DNA of 56,236 nt from Anaerolinea sp. (GTDB taxonomy: Bacteria; Chloroflexota; Anaerolineae; Anaerolineales; Villigracilaceae), in assembly GCA_020047815.1 (NCBI GenBank), contig JAIFNG010000062.1:1-56236 (forward strand), given 5' to 3'. Positions 8,237 through 16,892 of this stretch are shown in pieces. Both the position numbers and the translations under genes were made by a program. Below the pieces are notes generated by a model. That model worked only from the letters and a program-made list of their open reading frames with translations, was not told where the DNA came from and searched no databases. Position 1 is the first letter of the stretch. Every line of letters starts with the position of its first letter.

Positions 8237-9799
8237 ATGACCCCAATTCCCTTTTCAGACATTCAGCAGAAATCAAAAATTTTTACTGCAAAAGAAATAC
8301 ATGTCGAACTTCCATCAAAACCGGTCAGATATTATCGGCACGGCTGGCAATCATGGTCGCTTGCCGCATGGACTGATTTAAATCAAATGCCTGTTCAAAA
8401 GCCTGCTATCTTTCATCCACTGCAGGTGGACGCAGAACATGTGTACGACCCAAACCCAAATGGATCGTGGCTTGGTGCGGTGGAATTTGAAGATGGGAAC
8501 ATTCTCCTGCTCGGTGCGCTTGCCATGGATGCGCATGTGTCCCTCGTTCAGAATCAACTATCAGGCACGAGTAAAACGGATGACTGTGACTGGTTCATTG
8601 CCTTCGGTCAGGAAAATGCGATCTTTGCAGAATATGGCGGACAGCTGGGCAGCCATCTTGGACAAATAAAAAAGAATCGGGCACCGCGCGTCTGGTGTTC
8701 CTGGTACAGCCTGTATCACACCATTGATGAAAAAGTCTTGTATAAAACATTCGACCAACTCGGGGACCTGCCTTTTGATGTTTTGCAGGTGGATGACGGC
8801 TGGCAGATGGATATTGGCGATTGGGAGGCAAACAATAAATTTCCATCAGGCATGAATATGCTGTCTCAAAAAATCAAATCCACCGGACGCAGAGCTGGCT
8901 TATGGCTCGCGCCGTTGATCGCGACGAAATCATCAAAACTTTTCAGGGAACATTCTGATTGGTTTTTACACGACGAAACCGGAAAATTTGTTTCAGCTGG
9001 ATTCAATTGGGGAAAACAGCTCTTCGCGCTGGATACCACCCACCCTGATGCCACCTCATGGCTGATTGCTCTTATGAGGCAGGTGCGAGGTTGGGGCTTT
9101 GACTACCTGAAACTGGACTTTTTGTACGGCGGCGCGTTAAAGGGAAAGAGAATGAACGACATGCCGCGTGAATCTGCCTACCGCGAATGTCTGCAAACCC
9201 TGCGCAAAGCAATGGGCGCAGACGCTTTCTTCCTGACCTGCGGCACACCCATTCTGCCGGCAATTGGGTTATGTGATGCAATACGGGTTGGGCCGGATGT
9301 TTCAGACGAATGGGAAAATTATCGCAACACACAATTATTTTACAACCCATCCACCCCCGATACAAAGAATGCCATCCGGACAACATTGCACAGACTATGG
9401 CTAAAACCATTGCTTCACATTGACCCCGACGTATCGTATTTTGAATCGACAAAAAACACACTAACGCCGGAAGAAAAAAAACTATTGCAAGACCTTGCCT
9501 ATATTTGCAACTTCAAAGCGACCTCCGACCTGCCGCAATGGTTGACAAAGAATGAGTTAAATGAGCTTCGCTCGTTTCTGGTTATCACGCCTAATGTGGA
9601 GCAGACAGGCAGATACACCTTCCGTCTTGATCATCGCGCAGTGGATTTTACACCCGCAACTTCACTACCAGGCACAAAAACAGGTTTACTCGCTTTATGG
9701 GCGGCATTCCTGAGTTGGATGGGAGACAGGCATCTCGTGTTGAAAATTTTTAAATTATTGGATGATAAGAAGTTAAGGAAAAGAAGATTTGGATTGTAA
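8237..9799 (+). CDS. GH36-family alpha-galactosidase-like glycosidase, copy 2
   Basis: The tandem paralogue of the preceding gene. With a start at ATG 8237 it is also exactly 520 residues and aligns from residue 1 (MTPIPFSDIQ against MVHLPFSEIQ). The nucleophile Asp294 (KLDFLYGG) and acid/base Asp354 (RVGPDVS) are conserved at identical positions, so both copies are predicted active. Alternative starts exist at 8231 and 8210, but 8237 is supported by paralogue alignment. The strongest divergence is in the Asp354 surroundings (SYFWEKYRDAY against SDEWENYRNTQ) and the C-terminal 60 residues, which suggests an old duplication with possible change of specificity. No signal peptide. Confidence 0.85.
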   Translation: MTPIPFSDIQQKSKIFTAKEIHVELPSKPVRYYRHGWQSWSLAAWTDLNQMPVQKPAIFHPLQVDAEHVYDPNPNGSWLGAVEFEDGNILLLGALAMDAHVSLVQNQLSGTSKTDDCDWFIAFGQENAIFAEYGGQLGSHLGQIKKNRAPRVWCSWYSLYHTIDEKVLYKTFDQLGDLPFDVLQVDDGWQMDIGDWEANNKFPSGMNMLSQKIKSTGRRAGLWLAPLIATKSSKLFREHSDWFLHDETGKFVSAGFNWGKQLFALDTTHPDATSWLIALMRQVRGWGFDYLKLDFLYGGALKGKRMNDMPRESAYRECLQTLRKAMGADAFFLTCGTPILPAIGLCDAIRVGPDVSDEWENYRNTQLFYNPSTPDTKNAIRTTLHRLWLKPLLHIDPDVSYFESTKNTLTPEEKKLLQDLAYICNFKATSDLPQWLTKNELNELRSFLVITPNVEQTGRYTFRLDHRAVDFTPATSLPGTKTGLLALWAAFLSWMGDRHLVLKIFKLLDDKKLRKRRFGL

Positions 9800-9826
9800 A
9801 ACAGTATAAACACTATTGGTTTGGTT

Positions 9827-9870
9827 GAATAAATTCGCGTCCAGCTAAAATACTGGGGACGAATTTATTC
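9827..9870. terminator. Inverted repeat between convergent genes
   Basis: A 14-bp stem with a two-base insertion in the left arm (9827-9842 with 9857-9870) lies between the convergent GH36 copy 2 and PH-domain genes. It is A/T-rich with a G/C core and lacks a long T-tract. It probably works as a two-way terminator. Confidence 0.55.
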
Positions 9871-9888
9871 AGTCGTAAGGACACGCGA

Positions 9889-10200
9889 TCAGTTAGCTCT
9901 CAAAGCGCTGGAGAGAATATCCCTGAGTTTGTAGGAGTATCCAATGAGCGTCAACTCGGGAGCAACGGAACCAGCAGTTTCGATCCTGAAATTACCGATC
10001 CTGAAAATTCGGTCAAACAGGCTCTGCTCTGCAGCATAGTTGGTCACCCGCGAGAAGGGAACGACAACCTCACTCCTGTTGAATATCCCTTTGCGATACA
10101 TCAACCGATCCTCATAAATATCCAATGTTTCTGAAAAGTGTGCGATAACCCTGGGATTCACTAGTGACCACCAGCGTATGATTGGTTTGAATGATTGCAT
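9889..10200 (-). CDS. PH-domain (YdbS/DUF304-like) small protein
   Basis: A 103-residue protein matching one bacterial PH domain of the YdbS/YdbT (DUF304) kind: WWSLVNPRVI at the start, then YEDRLMYRKGIFNRSEVVVPFSRV and an ETAGS segment. Usually this domain follows two membrane helices, but here the domain stands alone and no strong membrane segment is present. ATG 10200 was chosen over ATG 10209 because AAAGGAAGG sits correctly for the former and touches the latter. It follows the terminator of the pentose phosphate operon, so it is likely transcribed alone. Function unknown; possibly membrane- or lipid-associated. Confidence 0.65.
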   Translation of the reverse strand: MQSFKPIIRWWSLVNPRVIAHFSETLDIYEDRLMYRKGIFNRSEVVVPFSRVTNYAAEQSLFDRIFRIGNFRIETAGSVAPELTLIGYSYKLRDILSSALRAN

Positions 10201-10243
10201 GTTCGCCATCCTTCCTTTGGATAAGTATAGTATGGAATTTCAT

Positions 10244-10288
10244 CAAAAAAGGAACGAACAGGCTGTATTTTCAATACCTGTTCGTTCC
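10244..10288 (-). terminator. Rho-independent terminator of the tkt-rpiB-tal/pgi-PCD block
   Basis: A 12-bp perfect stem (GGAACGAACAGG at 10251-10262 with its complement at 10277-10288) is followed on the minus strand by six T residues. It lies 27 bases after the carbinolamine dehydratase stop and closes that transcription unit. Confidence 0.92.
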
Positions 10289-10314
10289 AATCCAAGTCAA
10301 CCTTTTTCAACTGT

Positions 10315-10659
10315 TCACAAGCTGCTGAAGATCTCCTCTGTCTTTGCCGCCATGATGAAATCATTGCGATGCAAACCTTTGATCTTATGAGTCCACCATT
10401 GAACGCAGACCCTGCCCCACTCACTGATAATCAGCGGGTGATGCTCCTGTTCTTCAGCGAGTGCCGCAATTTTATTTGTGAACGCCATCGCATCCATGAA
10501 GTTCTTGAATTCAAAGACACGTTTCAATCGTTTAACACCATCCACATCCAGGACCTGCCAGCCAATTACATGGAACAGCAGATCTTCGATTTCCGCGTCG
10601 GGTAAAGCCGGCTCGTCGCCGCGGCAAGCTGTACATTGTCCAGCCGCAAGATTGATCAT
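10315..10659 (-). CDS. Pterin-4a-carbinolamine dehydratase (DCoH/PhhB family)
   Basis: A 114-residue protein, the usual length of the family. The signature EHHPLI (about residues 73-78) followed by W and a VQWWTHKIKGL segment is the active-site set of 4a-hydroxytetrahydrobiopterin dehydratase, which regenerates pterin cofactor after aromatic hydroxylases. The start overlaps the tal-pgi stop (ATGA), so it is translated from the sugar-phosphate operon. No aromatic amino acid hydroxylase is in the window. folB and folE, the other pterin genes here, lie about 8 kb away. In many bacteria without hydroxylases this family has an accessory role, for example in molybdopterin metabolism. Confidence 0.85.
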   Translation of the reverse strand: MINLAAGQCTACRGDEPALPDAEIEDLLFHVIGWQVLDVDGVKRLKRVFEFKNFMDAMAFTNKIAALAEEQEHHPLIISEWGRVCVQWWTHKIKGLHRNDFIMAAKTEEIFSSL

Positions 10660-13325
10660 AGTTTCTTTAGATCTTCAACCTTTTCCAATTTCACGCGCAC
10701 CACACGTCTGCCGGCCGCGACCAATGCTTCGTAATCGCCGAGCGCCTGGGCACGGATCAGGGTGCCGAAGGACATACTCTGGGTTGGAATTTCCATGTCA
10801 GATTTTGCATCGTAAACTACCTGAATGAAAAATCCCTTGTTGGGACCACCCTTGTGAAATTGTCCTGTCGAATGTTGGAAGCGTGGACCAAAACCGGCCG
10901 AGACAGCACATTTTGTCTTTTCACGGATGGCAACACGTAAGGCTTGCAGGGCAGTTTCGGTGTCCTTATTACGCGGCAGGTAGGCATTGATCGTAAAGAA
11001 ATCTCCTGACTGAGCACCTGCTAAAAATTTATCCAATGCAGGTTTCGCATCCTTGATATCCATCAAATCCACATCCGCCAACTTGCCAGTCGCCTGATAA
11101 TCCTTGATCTTGGCGATCGTGCGAAGTTTGCTATCCTGCACATCGGGCTGGTCAAAGGTATTGATCCCCAAAATATGGCAAGCCACCGAGATCGCAATTT
11201 CCCAGCGGAAAAATTCTGCGCCCATGTCATAAGGACTGTTGAAGGGAAATTCAATGACAGGGAAGCCTGAATTTTTTAATGCGGTCACCCCGGAGTCGAG
11301 TTCACCGGTCTGGCGCAGATAGACGAACAAGCGATCATTCCCGTACATTTCGGGCGCTGCAAGCGGCTCGAGCGGAACGGGAAGAATGCCCTTACCATAC
11401 TTGCCACTGGATTCAGCGACGACCTGCTCGATCCAGCCTGCAAAGGCAGCAACTGGCGCATCACTAAGTATGGTCAGCTTATCCCTGCCAGCCAGCGCAG
11501 ATTCAGCAAGCAGCGCGCCTAATGCATAGCCTGCACTGCGGTTTTCAGTTGAGACTTTCTTGATCTTTTCAGCAGAAGCCAGCAATTTTTCGATATCCAT
11601 GCCAAGCAGCGCAGCTGGAACAAGACCAAAGTCTGTCAATGCGGAGAAGCGTCCCCCTACGGTGGGGTCTGCATTGAAAATCTTGCGAAAGCCGCGTTCC
11701 CTTCCAAGTGATTCGAGCGAAGAACCCGCATCGGTAGTGACCACAAAGCGTGAGCCGTCACCCTTACTGAGTTCCCAGAAGTAGTTGAAGGCAGCGAGAA
11801 GTTCAGCGGTGCCGCCTGATTTACTGGCGACGATGTACAATGATTTTTCGGGTGGAAAATCCTTTGCTGCTTCAGCAACCTGCTGCGGGTCGGTAGAATC
11901 GAGGATTGCAAGACTAAGTTTGGCTTCGATATTTACAGCAGCAAGCATGGAACTGAATACCTCTGCAGTCAGTGATGAGCCGCCCATACCGATGACAAGG
12001 ACACGGTCAATACCTTCTTCATGGATTTGTTTGGCGAAGGAAAGGTAGCCTGCAAGGCGTGTGCGGGCATCTGCAATGGAATGAAGCCAGCCAAGTCTGT
12101 TTTGTACTTCAGCTTGCTCAACGGGATCTCTTACCCAAAGCGTCGGGTCATGCATCCAGATCCGGGTGGCAACAGAATCCGCGTCAAGCGCATCCAAACG
12201 ACTGGACACGGCATCAGCCAGAGGCTTGATTGAATCTACAGCAGTTTTCCGCCGTGATTCGATTGCATCCAGCAGAGTCTTGAACGCTTCTGCAAAAGAT
12301 TTCACGCCTTCGTCTTCCAATTCCTGAGTGACCTGCTGCATTGAAATGCCTGCGGCTTCGAGTTCGGCGAAAACCGTTTTCGCTTCCTCAACTCCACTTT
12401 TGATGGTGAGACTGGCATTGCCATGATCGCGGAAGGCGTCAAGCGTGGCAGGCGGAACGGTGTTGACTGTGTCGGGGCCGATCAGGGTATCAACATAAAT
12501 GGTGTCAGAGTAGGCCGGATTCTTTGTGCCTGTGGATGCCCATAACGGACGCTGGACGCGGGCGTGGAACCGATCCTTGAGGGTCACAAAACGCGGTGAG
12601 GTAAAAATAGCCTCATAAGCCCCATAGGCTAATTTTGCATTGGCGATCGCAGCCTTGCCGCGCAAAGCTGAAACTTCTGGCAGGCGCGGATCAATTTTAG
12701 TATCAACTCTCGAAACAAAGAACGAAGCGACAGATGCGACCATATTGATGGGTTCATTCCTGGCAGCGCGGTCTTCAAGCCCAGCCAGGTAAGAATCCAT
12801 CACGGCAGCGTAGCGTTCAAGCGCAAAAATAAGTGTGACGTTGACGTTGATCCCCGCCGCAATTGCCTGACGAATGGCGGGAATGCCCTCTTTGGTGGCA
12901 GGGATTTTCACCATCAGGTTTGGGCGATTGACACGTGTCCAAAGTTCCTTCGCCTGCCAGATAGTACCTTCAGTATCTTTGGCAAGATACGGACTGACTT
13001 CGAGGCTGACATAGCCATCGCCGCCTTTGGTTTCATCATACAGCGGGCGGAAGAGGTCGCATGCTTCCTGAATATCTTCAATGGCAAGCTGCCAGAAGAT
13101 TTTCTCTGCATCCCAGCCTGACCATGCCAACGGGATCAATGCGGCATCGTAATCATTGGTTTTTGCGATCGCATTTTGAAAAATGGTAGGGTTTGAAGTC
13201 ACACCCCGAATATCGCCGCGATCGATCATTGCCTTGAGCTCACCGGTTTCGAGAAGTTTTCTCTGGATGTTGTCATACCAGAGGGATTGACCAAGAGACG
13301 TTAATTTTTTAATTGATTCAGACAT
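10656..13325 (-). CDS. Bifunctional transaldolase / phosphoglucose isomerase
   Basis: An 889-residue fusion. Residues 1-370 are a transaldolase: VTSNPTIF at 42-49 and the Schiff-base Lys140 in NLMVKIPAT. Residues about 385-889 are a phosphoglucose isomerase with SIS domains: VIGMGGSSLTAE at 444-455 and a second phosphate-binding SKSGGTAE segment. It links the non-oxidative pentose phosphate pathway to glycolysis by interconverting sedoheptulose-7-P with erythrose-4-P and fructose-6-P, and then fructose-6-P with glucose-6-P, in one polypeptide. AAGGAG precedes the ATG with a rather long 11-base spacing. It sits downstream of rpiB and tkt, completing the pathway set. Confidence 0.93.
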   Translation of the reverse strand: MSESIKKLTSLGQSLWYDNIQRKLLETGELKAMIDRGDIRGVTSNPTIFQNAIAKTNDYDAALIPLAWSGWDAEKIFWQLAIEDIQEACDLFRPLYDETKGGDGYVSLEVSPYLAKDTEGTIWQAKELWTRVNRPNLMVKIPATKEGIPAIRQAIAAGINVNVTLIFALERYAAVMDSYLAGLEDRAARNEPINMVASVASFFVSRVDTKIDPRLPEVSALRGKAAIANAKLAYGAYEAIFTSPRFVTLKDRFHARVQRPLWASTGTKNPAYSDTIYVDTLIGPDTVNTVPPATLDAFRDHGNASLTIKSGVEEAKTVFAELEAAGISMQQVTQELEDEGVKSFAEAFKTLLDAIESRRKTAVDSIKPLADAVSSRLDALDADSVATRIWMHDPTLWVRDPVEQAEVQNRLGWLHSIADARTRLAGYLSFAKQIHEEGIDRVLVIGMGGSSLTAEVFSSMLAAVNIEAKLSLAILDSTDPQQVAEAAKDFPPEKSLYIVASKSGGTAELLAAFNYFWELSKGDGSRFVVTTDAGSSLESLGRERGFRKIFNADPTVGGRFSALTDFGLVPAALLGMDIEKLLASAEKIKKVSTENRSAGYALGALLAESALAGRDKLTILSDAPVAAFAGWIEQVVAESSGKYGKGILPVPLEPLAAPEMYGNDRLFVYLRQTGELDSGVTALKNSGFPVIEFPFNSPYDMGAEFFRWEIAISVACHILGINTFDQPDVQDSKLRTIAKIKDYQATGKLADVDLMDIKDAKPALDKFLAGAQSGDFFTINAYLPRNKDTETALQALRVAIREKTKCAVSAGFGPRFQHSTGQFHKGGPNKGFFIQVVYDAKSDMEIPTQSMSFGTLIRAQALGDYEALVAAGRRVVRVKLEKVEDLKKL

Positions 13326-13383
13326 AATAAAAAGTGCTCCTTGATTTGTTTCGTCTTACGGTTGGTGCCAGGTTTTGCGCCAA

Positions 13384-13842
13384 TTAAGAATTTTCTTCCA
13401 TATTCTTGATCTTGCCCACCCGCCTTGCAAGCCTTTCTTCGCCTTGATCATTTCCCTGGTAACGAGCATTCAAAAAGGCAGGTACAAGAACTTTGACCAA
13501 TTCGGGACCAATCACGCGCCCTCCCATGCAGAGAACATTCATCGCATCATGCTGGACGCCCTGCGCAGCGGAGTAGGTATCATGACAGATGGAGGCATAA
13601 ACCCCCTTCATCTTATTTGCAGCAATTGCCGCGCCAATACCTGAACCGCAGATCAAGATCCCGCGCTCTGCTTCACTGCTTTGGATTTTCTCGCCTACTT
13701 TTTTTGCAAAGTCAGGGAAATCCACACTCCCTGAGTCGTATGTGCCAACGTCAATAACCTCGTGGCCAGCGGCCTTTACAGCCTCAATCACTGCATCTTT
13801 CAGTGGAAATCCGGCATGATCACAACCAACTGCTATTTTCAT
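13384..13842 (-). CDS. rpiB: Ribose-5-phosphate isomerase B
   Basis: A 152-residue protein of the RpiB/LacAB family that interconverts ribose-5-P and ribulose-5-P. MKIAVGCDHAG opens the protein. GILICGSGIG (about residues 62-71) carries the catalytic cysteine, and CHDTYSA and the NVLCMGGRVIG segment follow. ATG 13842 was chosen because GGAG lies 4 bases upstream and the family starts here; an upstream in-frame ATG at 13881 lies within a hairpin. It is 58 bp upstream of tal-pgi and 82 bp downstream of transketolase. Confidence 0.93.
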   Translation of the reverse strand: MKIAVGCDHAGFPLKDAVIEAVKAAGHEVIDVGTYDSGSVDFPDFAKKVGEKIQSSEAERGILICGSGIGAAIAANKMKGVYASICHDTYSAAQGVQHDAMNVLCMGGRVIGPELVKVLVPAFLNARYQGNDQGEERLARRVGKIKNMEENS

Positions 13843-13855
13843 ATCACTCCAATAA

Positions 13856-13919
13856 CAGCCCCTAAAGGTTCCACTTATCAACCTGCATCAGGGTTGACAC
13901 AGAATACCTTTAGGGGCTG
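13856..13919. promoter_or_regulatory. Nested hairpin between transketolase and rpiB
   Basis: A 14-bp perfect stem (13856-13869 with 13906-13919) encloses a second 6-bp stem (TCAACC/GGTTGA). On the minus strand it starts 5 bases after the transketolase stop and ends about 8 bases before the rpiB ribosome-binding site. No T-tract follows. It may partly terminate, stabilise the upstream mRNA, or modulate rpiB translation. Confidence 0.6.
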
Positions 13920-13924
13920 CGAAA

Positions 13925-15889
13925 TTACAGTTCTTTCGCTTTCGCGACTACATTTTCAACTGTGAAACCAAATTTCTCAAAAATAACCTTCGCAGGTGCC
14001 GAAGCGCCAAAGTGGTCAATGCCAATGACAGACTTTGCGTAACGCTCCCAGCCAATGCCTGATCCAGCTTCGACGGCAAGCCGCTTCTGGATATTCTTCG
14101 GCAAAACCGATTCGCGATAGCCAGCATCCTGTTTCTCAAACAATTCCCAGCTTGGGAAGGAGACCACACGCACGCCTTTGCCATCTTCCGCAAGTTTTTT
14201 CGCGGCTTCGAGGATAAGGCTGACTTCCGAACCTGAAGCCATCAAAATCATTTCAGGCTGACCAAAGTCCTTGACAACGTAGGCACCTTTTTCAACCTGG
14301 GCAGTCATAGCCAGTGTCGGCAGGTTTTGACGGGATAGAGCCAGCACAGTAGGACCATCACGGCGTTCAATAGCCACCTTCCAGGCTTGCACGGTCTCGT
14401 TTGCATCCGCAGGACGAATGACCACCAGGTTTGGAATGATACGCAAGGAAAGCAAATGCTCAATCGGCTGGTGCGTAGGACCGTCTTCACCAAGCCCAAC
14501 GCTATCATGGGTAAAAATGAAAATGGTCGGAATATGCGATAACGCGGCAAGACGCACAGCAGGACGGACATAATCTGCAAAGACAAGGAATGTCGCGCCA
14601 TAGGGGATCACCCCGCCAAAAACAGCCATGCCGTTCAACGCCGAACCCATTGCATGTTCACGTACGCCAAAATGGAAATTGCGCCCCTGGTACGAATCCT
14701 TTTGGAAAGCAGGCACGCCGTCAATTTTTGTATTGTTCGAGGGAGCCAAGTCCGCAGAGCCGCCGATCAACTCTGGTAGTATGGGCGCCAGGGCATTGAT
14801 CACTTTACCTGATGCCACACGGGTTCCCATCCCTTTTGCATCTTCAGGGAAAACAGGCAAAGCAGATGCCCAATCTTCGGGGAGTTCACCATTCAAGCGG
14901 CGCTGCAAGTCCACACCCAATTCGGGATGGATTCGTTTGTAGGCATCAAAGCGCATTTTCCAATCGTATTCAAGTTCACGTCCGTGATCAACGGCTTTGC
15001 GATAAAACTCCAACACATCTTCGGGAATGAAGAAACGCGGCTCTTTCTGCCAGCCGAGATTATCCTTTGCGGCATTCAATTCCTCATCCCCCAGTGGTTC
15101 ACCATGTGCTTTGGATGTTCCCTGTCGATTCGGCGCGCCAAAGCCAATGGTGGTTCGGCACATGATAATGGTGGGGCGTGGGTCAGACTTCGCCTCCTGA
15201 ATCATCTTGTCCATTGCCTCCACATCGTTGCCATCGTCCACAAGCAGGACTTGCCAGCCATAAGAGCGGAAGCGTTCGGCGCGGTCTTCAGTGAATGCCA
15301 GATCGGTTGAACCATCAATCGAAATACGGTTGTCATCGTAGAGGTAGATCAAACGTCCCAATGATAGGTGCCCCGCCAATGAAGCGGCTTCAGAGGTAAC
15401 CCCTTCCATCAGGTCGCCGTCAGTAACTATGGCATAAATGAACGGATCAATGATCTCATGTCCGGGCTGGTTGAAAATCGCAGCAAGATGTGAGGCAGCA
15501 ATTGCCATACCCACGCCTGTTGCAAAGCCTTGCCCAAGCGGACCAGTGGTCATTTCCACACCAGGGGTCAATCCATATTCGGGATGACCCGGAGTGAGGC
15601 TGCCCCACTGGCGGAAATTTTTCAATTCATCAAGCGGCAGGTCGTACCCTGTCAGATGCAAAAGGGAATACAGGAGCATCGAACCATGTCCACCCGAAAG
15701 GATGAAGCGGTCGCGCCCCGCCCATTTGGGGTTACGCGGATTATGCCGCAGGTGGCGGGTCCAAATGGTGTAAGCCATGGCAGCAGCCCCCATTGGCAGG
15801 CCGGGGTGTCCCGAATTGGCTTTTTGCACGCCATCAGCAGAAAGAAAGCGAAGCGCATTGATCGAACGGGTTTGCAAGTCAGTTGACAT
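13925..15889 (-). CDS. tkt: Transketolase
   Basis: A 654-residue, full-length thiamine-diphosphate enzyme that moves two-carbon units between sugar phosphates. [16 protein letters not shown] residues occur at about 22-33, and the ThDP/Mg motif GDGDLMEG appears as TDGDLMEGV near 155. The pyrimidine-domain GVREHAMG and a [16 protein letters not shown] segment around residues 465-485 are intact. GAGGA lies 6 bases before the ATG. It heads the tkt-rpiB-tal/pgi unit. Confidence 0.95.
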   Translation of the reverse strand: MSTDLQTRSINALRFLSADGVQKANSGHPGLPMGAAAMAYTIWTRHLRHNPRNPKWAGRDRFILSGGHGSMLLYSLLHLTGYDLPLDELKNFRQWGSLTPGHPEYGLTPGVEMTTGPLGQGFATGVGMAIAASHLAAIFNQPGHEIIDPFIYAIVTDGDLMEGVTSEAASLAGHLSLGRLIYLYDDNRISIDGSTDLAFTEDRAERFRSYGWQVLLVDDGNDVEAMDKMIQEAKSDPRPTIIMCRTTIGFGAPNRQGTSKAHGEPLGDEELNAAKDNLGWQKEPRFFIPEDVLEFYRKAVDHGRELEYDWKMRFDAYKRIHPELGVDLQRRLNGELPEDWASALPVFPEDAKGMGTRVASGKVINALAPILPELIGGSADLAPSNNTKIDGVPAFQKDSYQGRNFHFGVREHAMGSALNGMAVFGGVIPYGATFLVFADYVRPAVRLAALSHIPTIFIFTHDSVGLGEDGPTHQPIEHLLSLRIIPNLVVIRPADANETVQAWKVAIERRDGPTVLALSRQNLPTLAMTAQVEKGAYVVKDFGQPEMILMASGSEVSLILEAAKKLAEDGKGVRVVSFPSWELFEKQDAGYRESVLPKNIQKRLAVEAGSGIGWERYAKSVIGIDHFGASAPAKVIFEKFGFTVENVVAKAKEL

Positions 15890-15937
15890 AAGTTGTCCTC
15901 ATTGGAAAAGAATTGTTCTATTTTACCAAACAGCGGT

Positions 15938-15974
15938 CTAAAAACATCCGAAGTCCCAACGACTTCGGATGTTT
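15938..15974 (-). terminator. Terminator after the DUF429 gene
   Basis: A 14-bp perfect stem (15942-15955 with 15961-15974) has a 5-nt loop and is followed on the minus strand by a short T run. It lies 2 bases after the DUF429 stop codon and separates that gene from transketolase. Confidence 0.85.
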
Positions 15975-15976
15975 AA

Positions 15977-16741
15977 TTACAAATACTTATTCTTTAATTC
16001 CCTTTCAGGTAAAACCACCATTCCCTCTTTCATATCACCGATCACAAAAACACCCTCCTGTTTTTTCACCGCCAGCCATGCCGTATATGCCACAGCCAGA
16101 GCATCGAGTTGACCAGGCCGGTATAACAATTCCATCGGCAAAATACCCTTGGAAATTTTATAGCGTGTGATCTCTTCAAAAAAATCCATCGGGTCTTTGA
16201 TGTTGAGACCATGCTCATATAAAACGATCTGCCTTTGCAAGCGTCCCTCCAAAGAAAGCCTCCCCAGGGGAACCTGTCCCGCCATCACACAATGACATGC
16301 ATGGGAATTGGTTTCCAAAACCAGGTATGGGGAATCCTTTTCGGGATATTTCCGAAAGCCCATTTTCCCCAATCTGCGATACAGCTCAAATCCCGCCTGC
16401 ATCCATTCAGGACATTGCTCCACGCTTGCGGGTGTTTTCGTTGTCGCAATACCGCGTTCACGCAATTCATATTCCACCAACCGCAAGTCAGTTCGACGAT
16501 TTTTTTGTGGCGTGAGCATCTTGCTTTTGGTCATCTCAAGCACCAAGCCGCGATTGACTCCTATGGGCGCATCAACCGCCACCGTCGCAGAACCATGACC
16601 GGCAATAAAAGCGATTACATCATCCAATTCACCATCAGCAAGTGCTGTAAGATTTAAATCACGGTCCAAAGCAGCATAAGTGAAAGACTTGTGTCCGGAA
16701 ATACGGGTAATGCCAATAAAAGCTAAATCAGTAAGAAGCAT
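15977..16741 (-). CDS. DUF429 family protein
   Basis: A 254-residue soluble protein resembling DUF429 proteins, which have an RNase H-like fold and unknown function. Features supporting this are LAFIGITR near the start, VAVDAPIGV (about residues 54-62), a KNRRTDLRLVEYELRERGI segment, and LETNSHACHCVM followed by RPGQLDALAVAYTAWL near the C-terminus. Family members often recognise a nuclease-like D-x-D arrangement, but no function has been settled. It is monocistronic with its own terminator. The start ATG has no strong ribosome-binding site. Confidence 0.6.
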   Translation of the reverse strand: MLLTDLAFIGITRISGHKSFTYAALDRDLNLTALADGELDDVIAFIAGHGSATVAVDAPIGVNRGLVLEMTKSKMLTPQKNRRTDLRLVEYELRERGIATTKTPASVEQCPEWMQAGFELYRRLGKMGFRKYPEKDSPYLVLETNSHACHCVMAGQVPLGRLSLEGRLQRQIVLYEHGLNIKDPMDFFEEITRYKISKGILPMELLYRPGQLDALAVAYTAWLAVKKQEGVFVIGDMKEGMVVLPERELKNKYL

Positions 16742-16879
16742 GGGGTTGGGAAAGGACCAATTATCAATGATTAATTTGAACTAACTATATTTTACCTTCA
16801 TCCATGCATAATCGCCGAATCTTTTATGATCCCTGGTTTACCACCAGCCAAACCTTCTCCCTTTTAACCTGTCTCCGTG

Positions 16880-16885
16880 TATACT
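16880..16885 (+). promoter_or_regulatory. -10 element for a leaderless transcript (TlpA-like gene)
   Basis: TATACT ends 7 bases before the ATG at 16893, so transcription should start at or next to the A of the start codon. No ribosome-binding site is present between them. This is the usual geometry of leaderless mRNA. Confidence 0.6.
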
Positions 16886-16892
16886 GTGCCCC

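Noticed and set aside
10161..10424. Minus-strand frame spanning the terminator between PCD and the PH-domain gene
   Set aside because: It runs through a clear rho-independent terminator and overlaps both genes out of frame.
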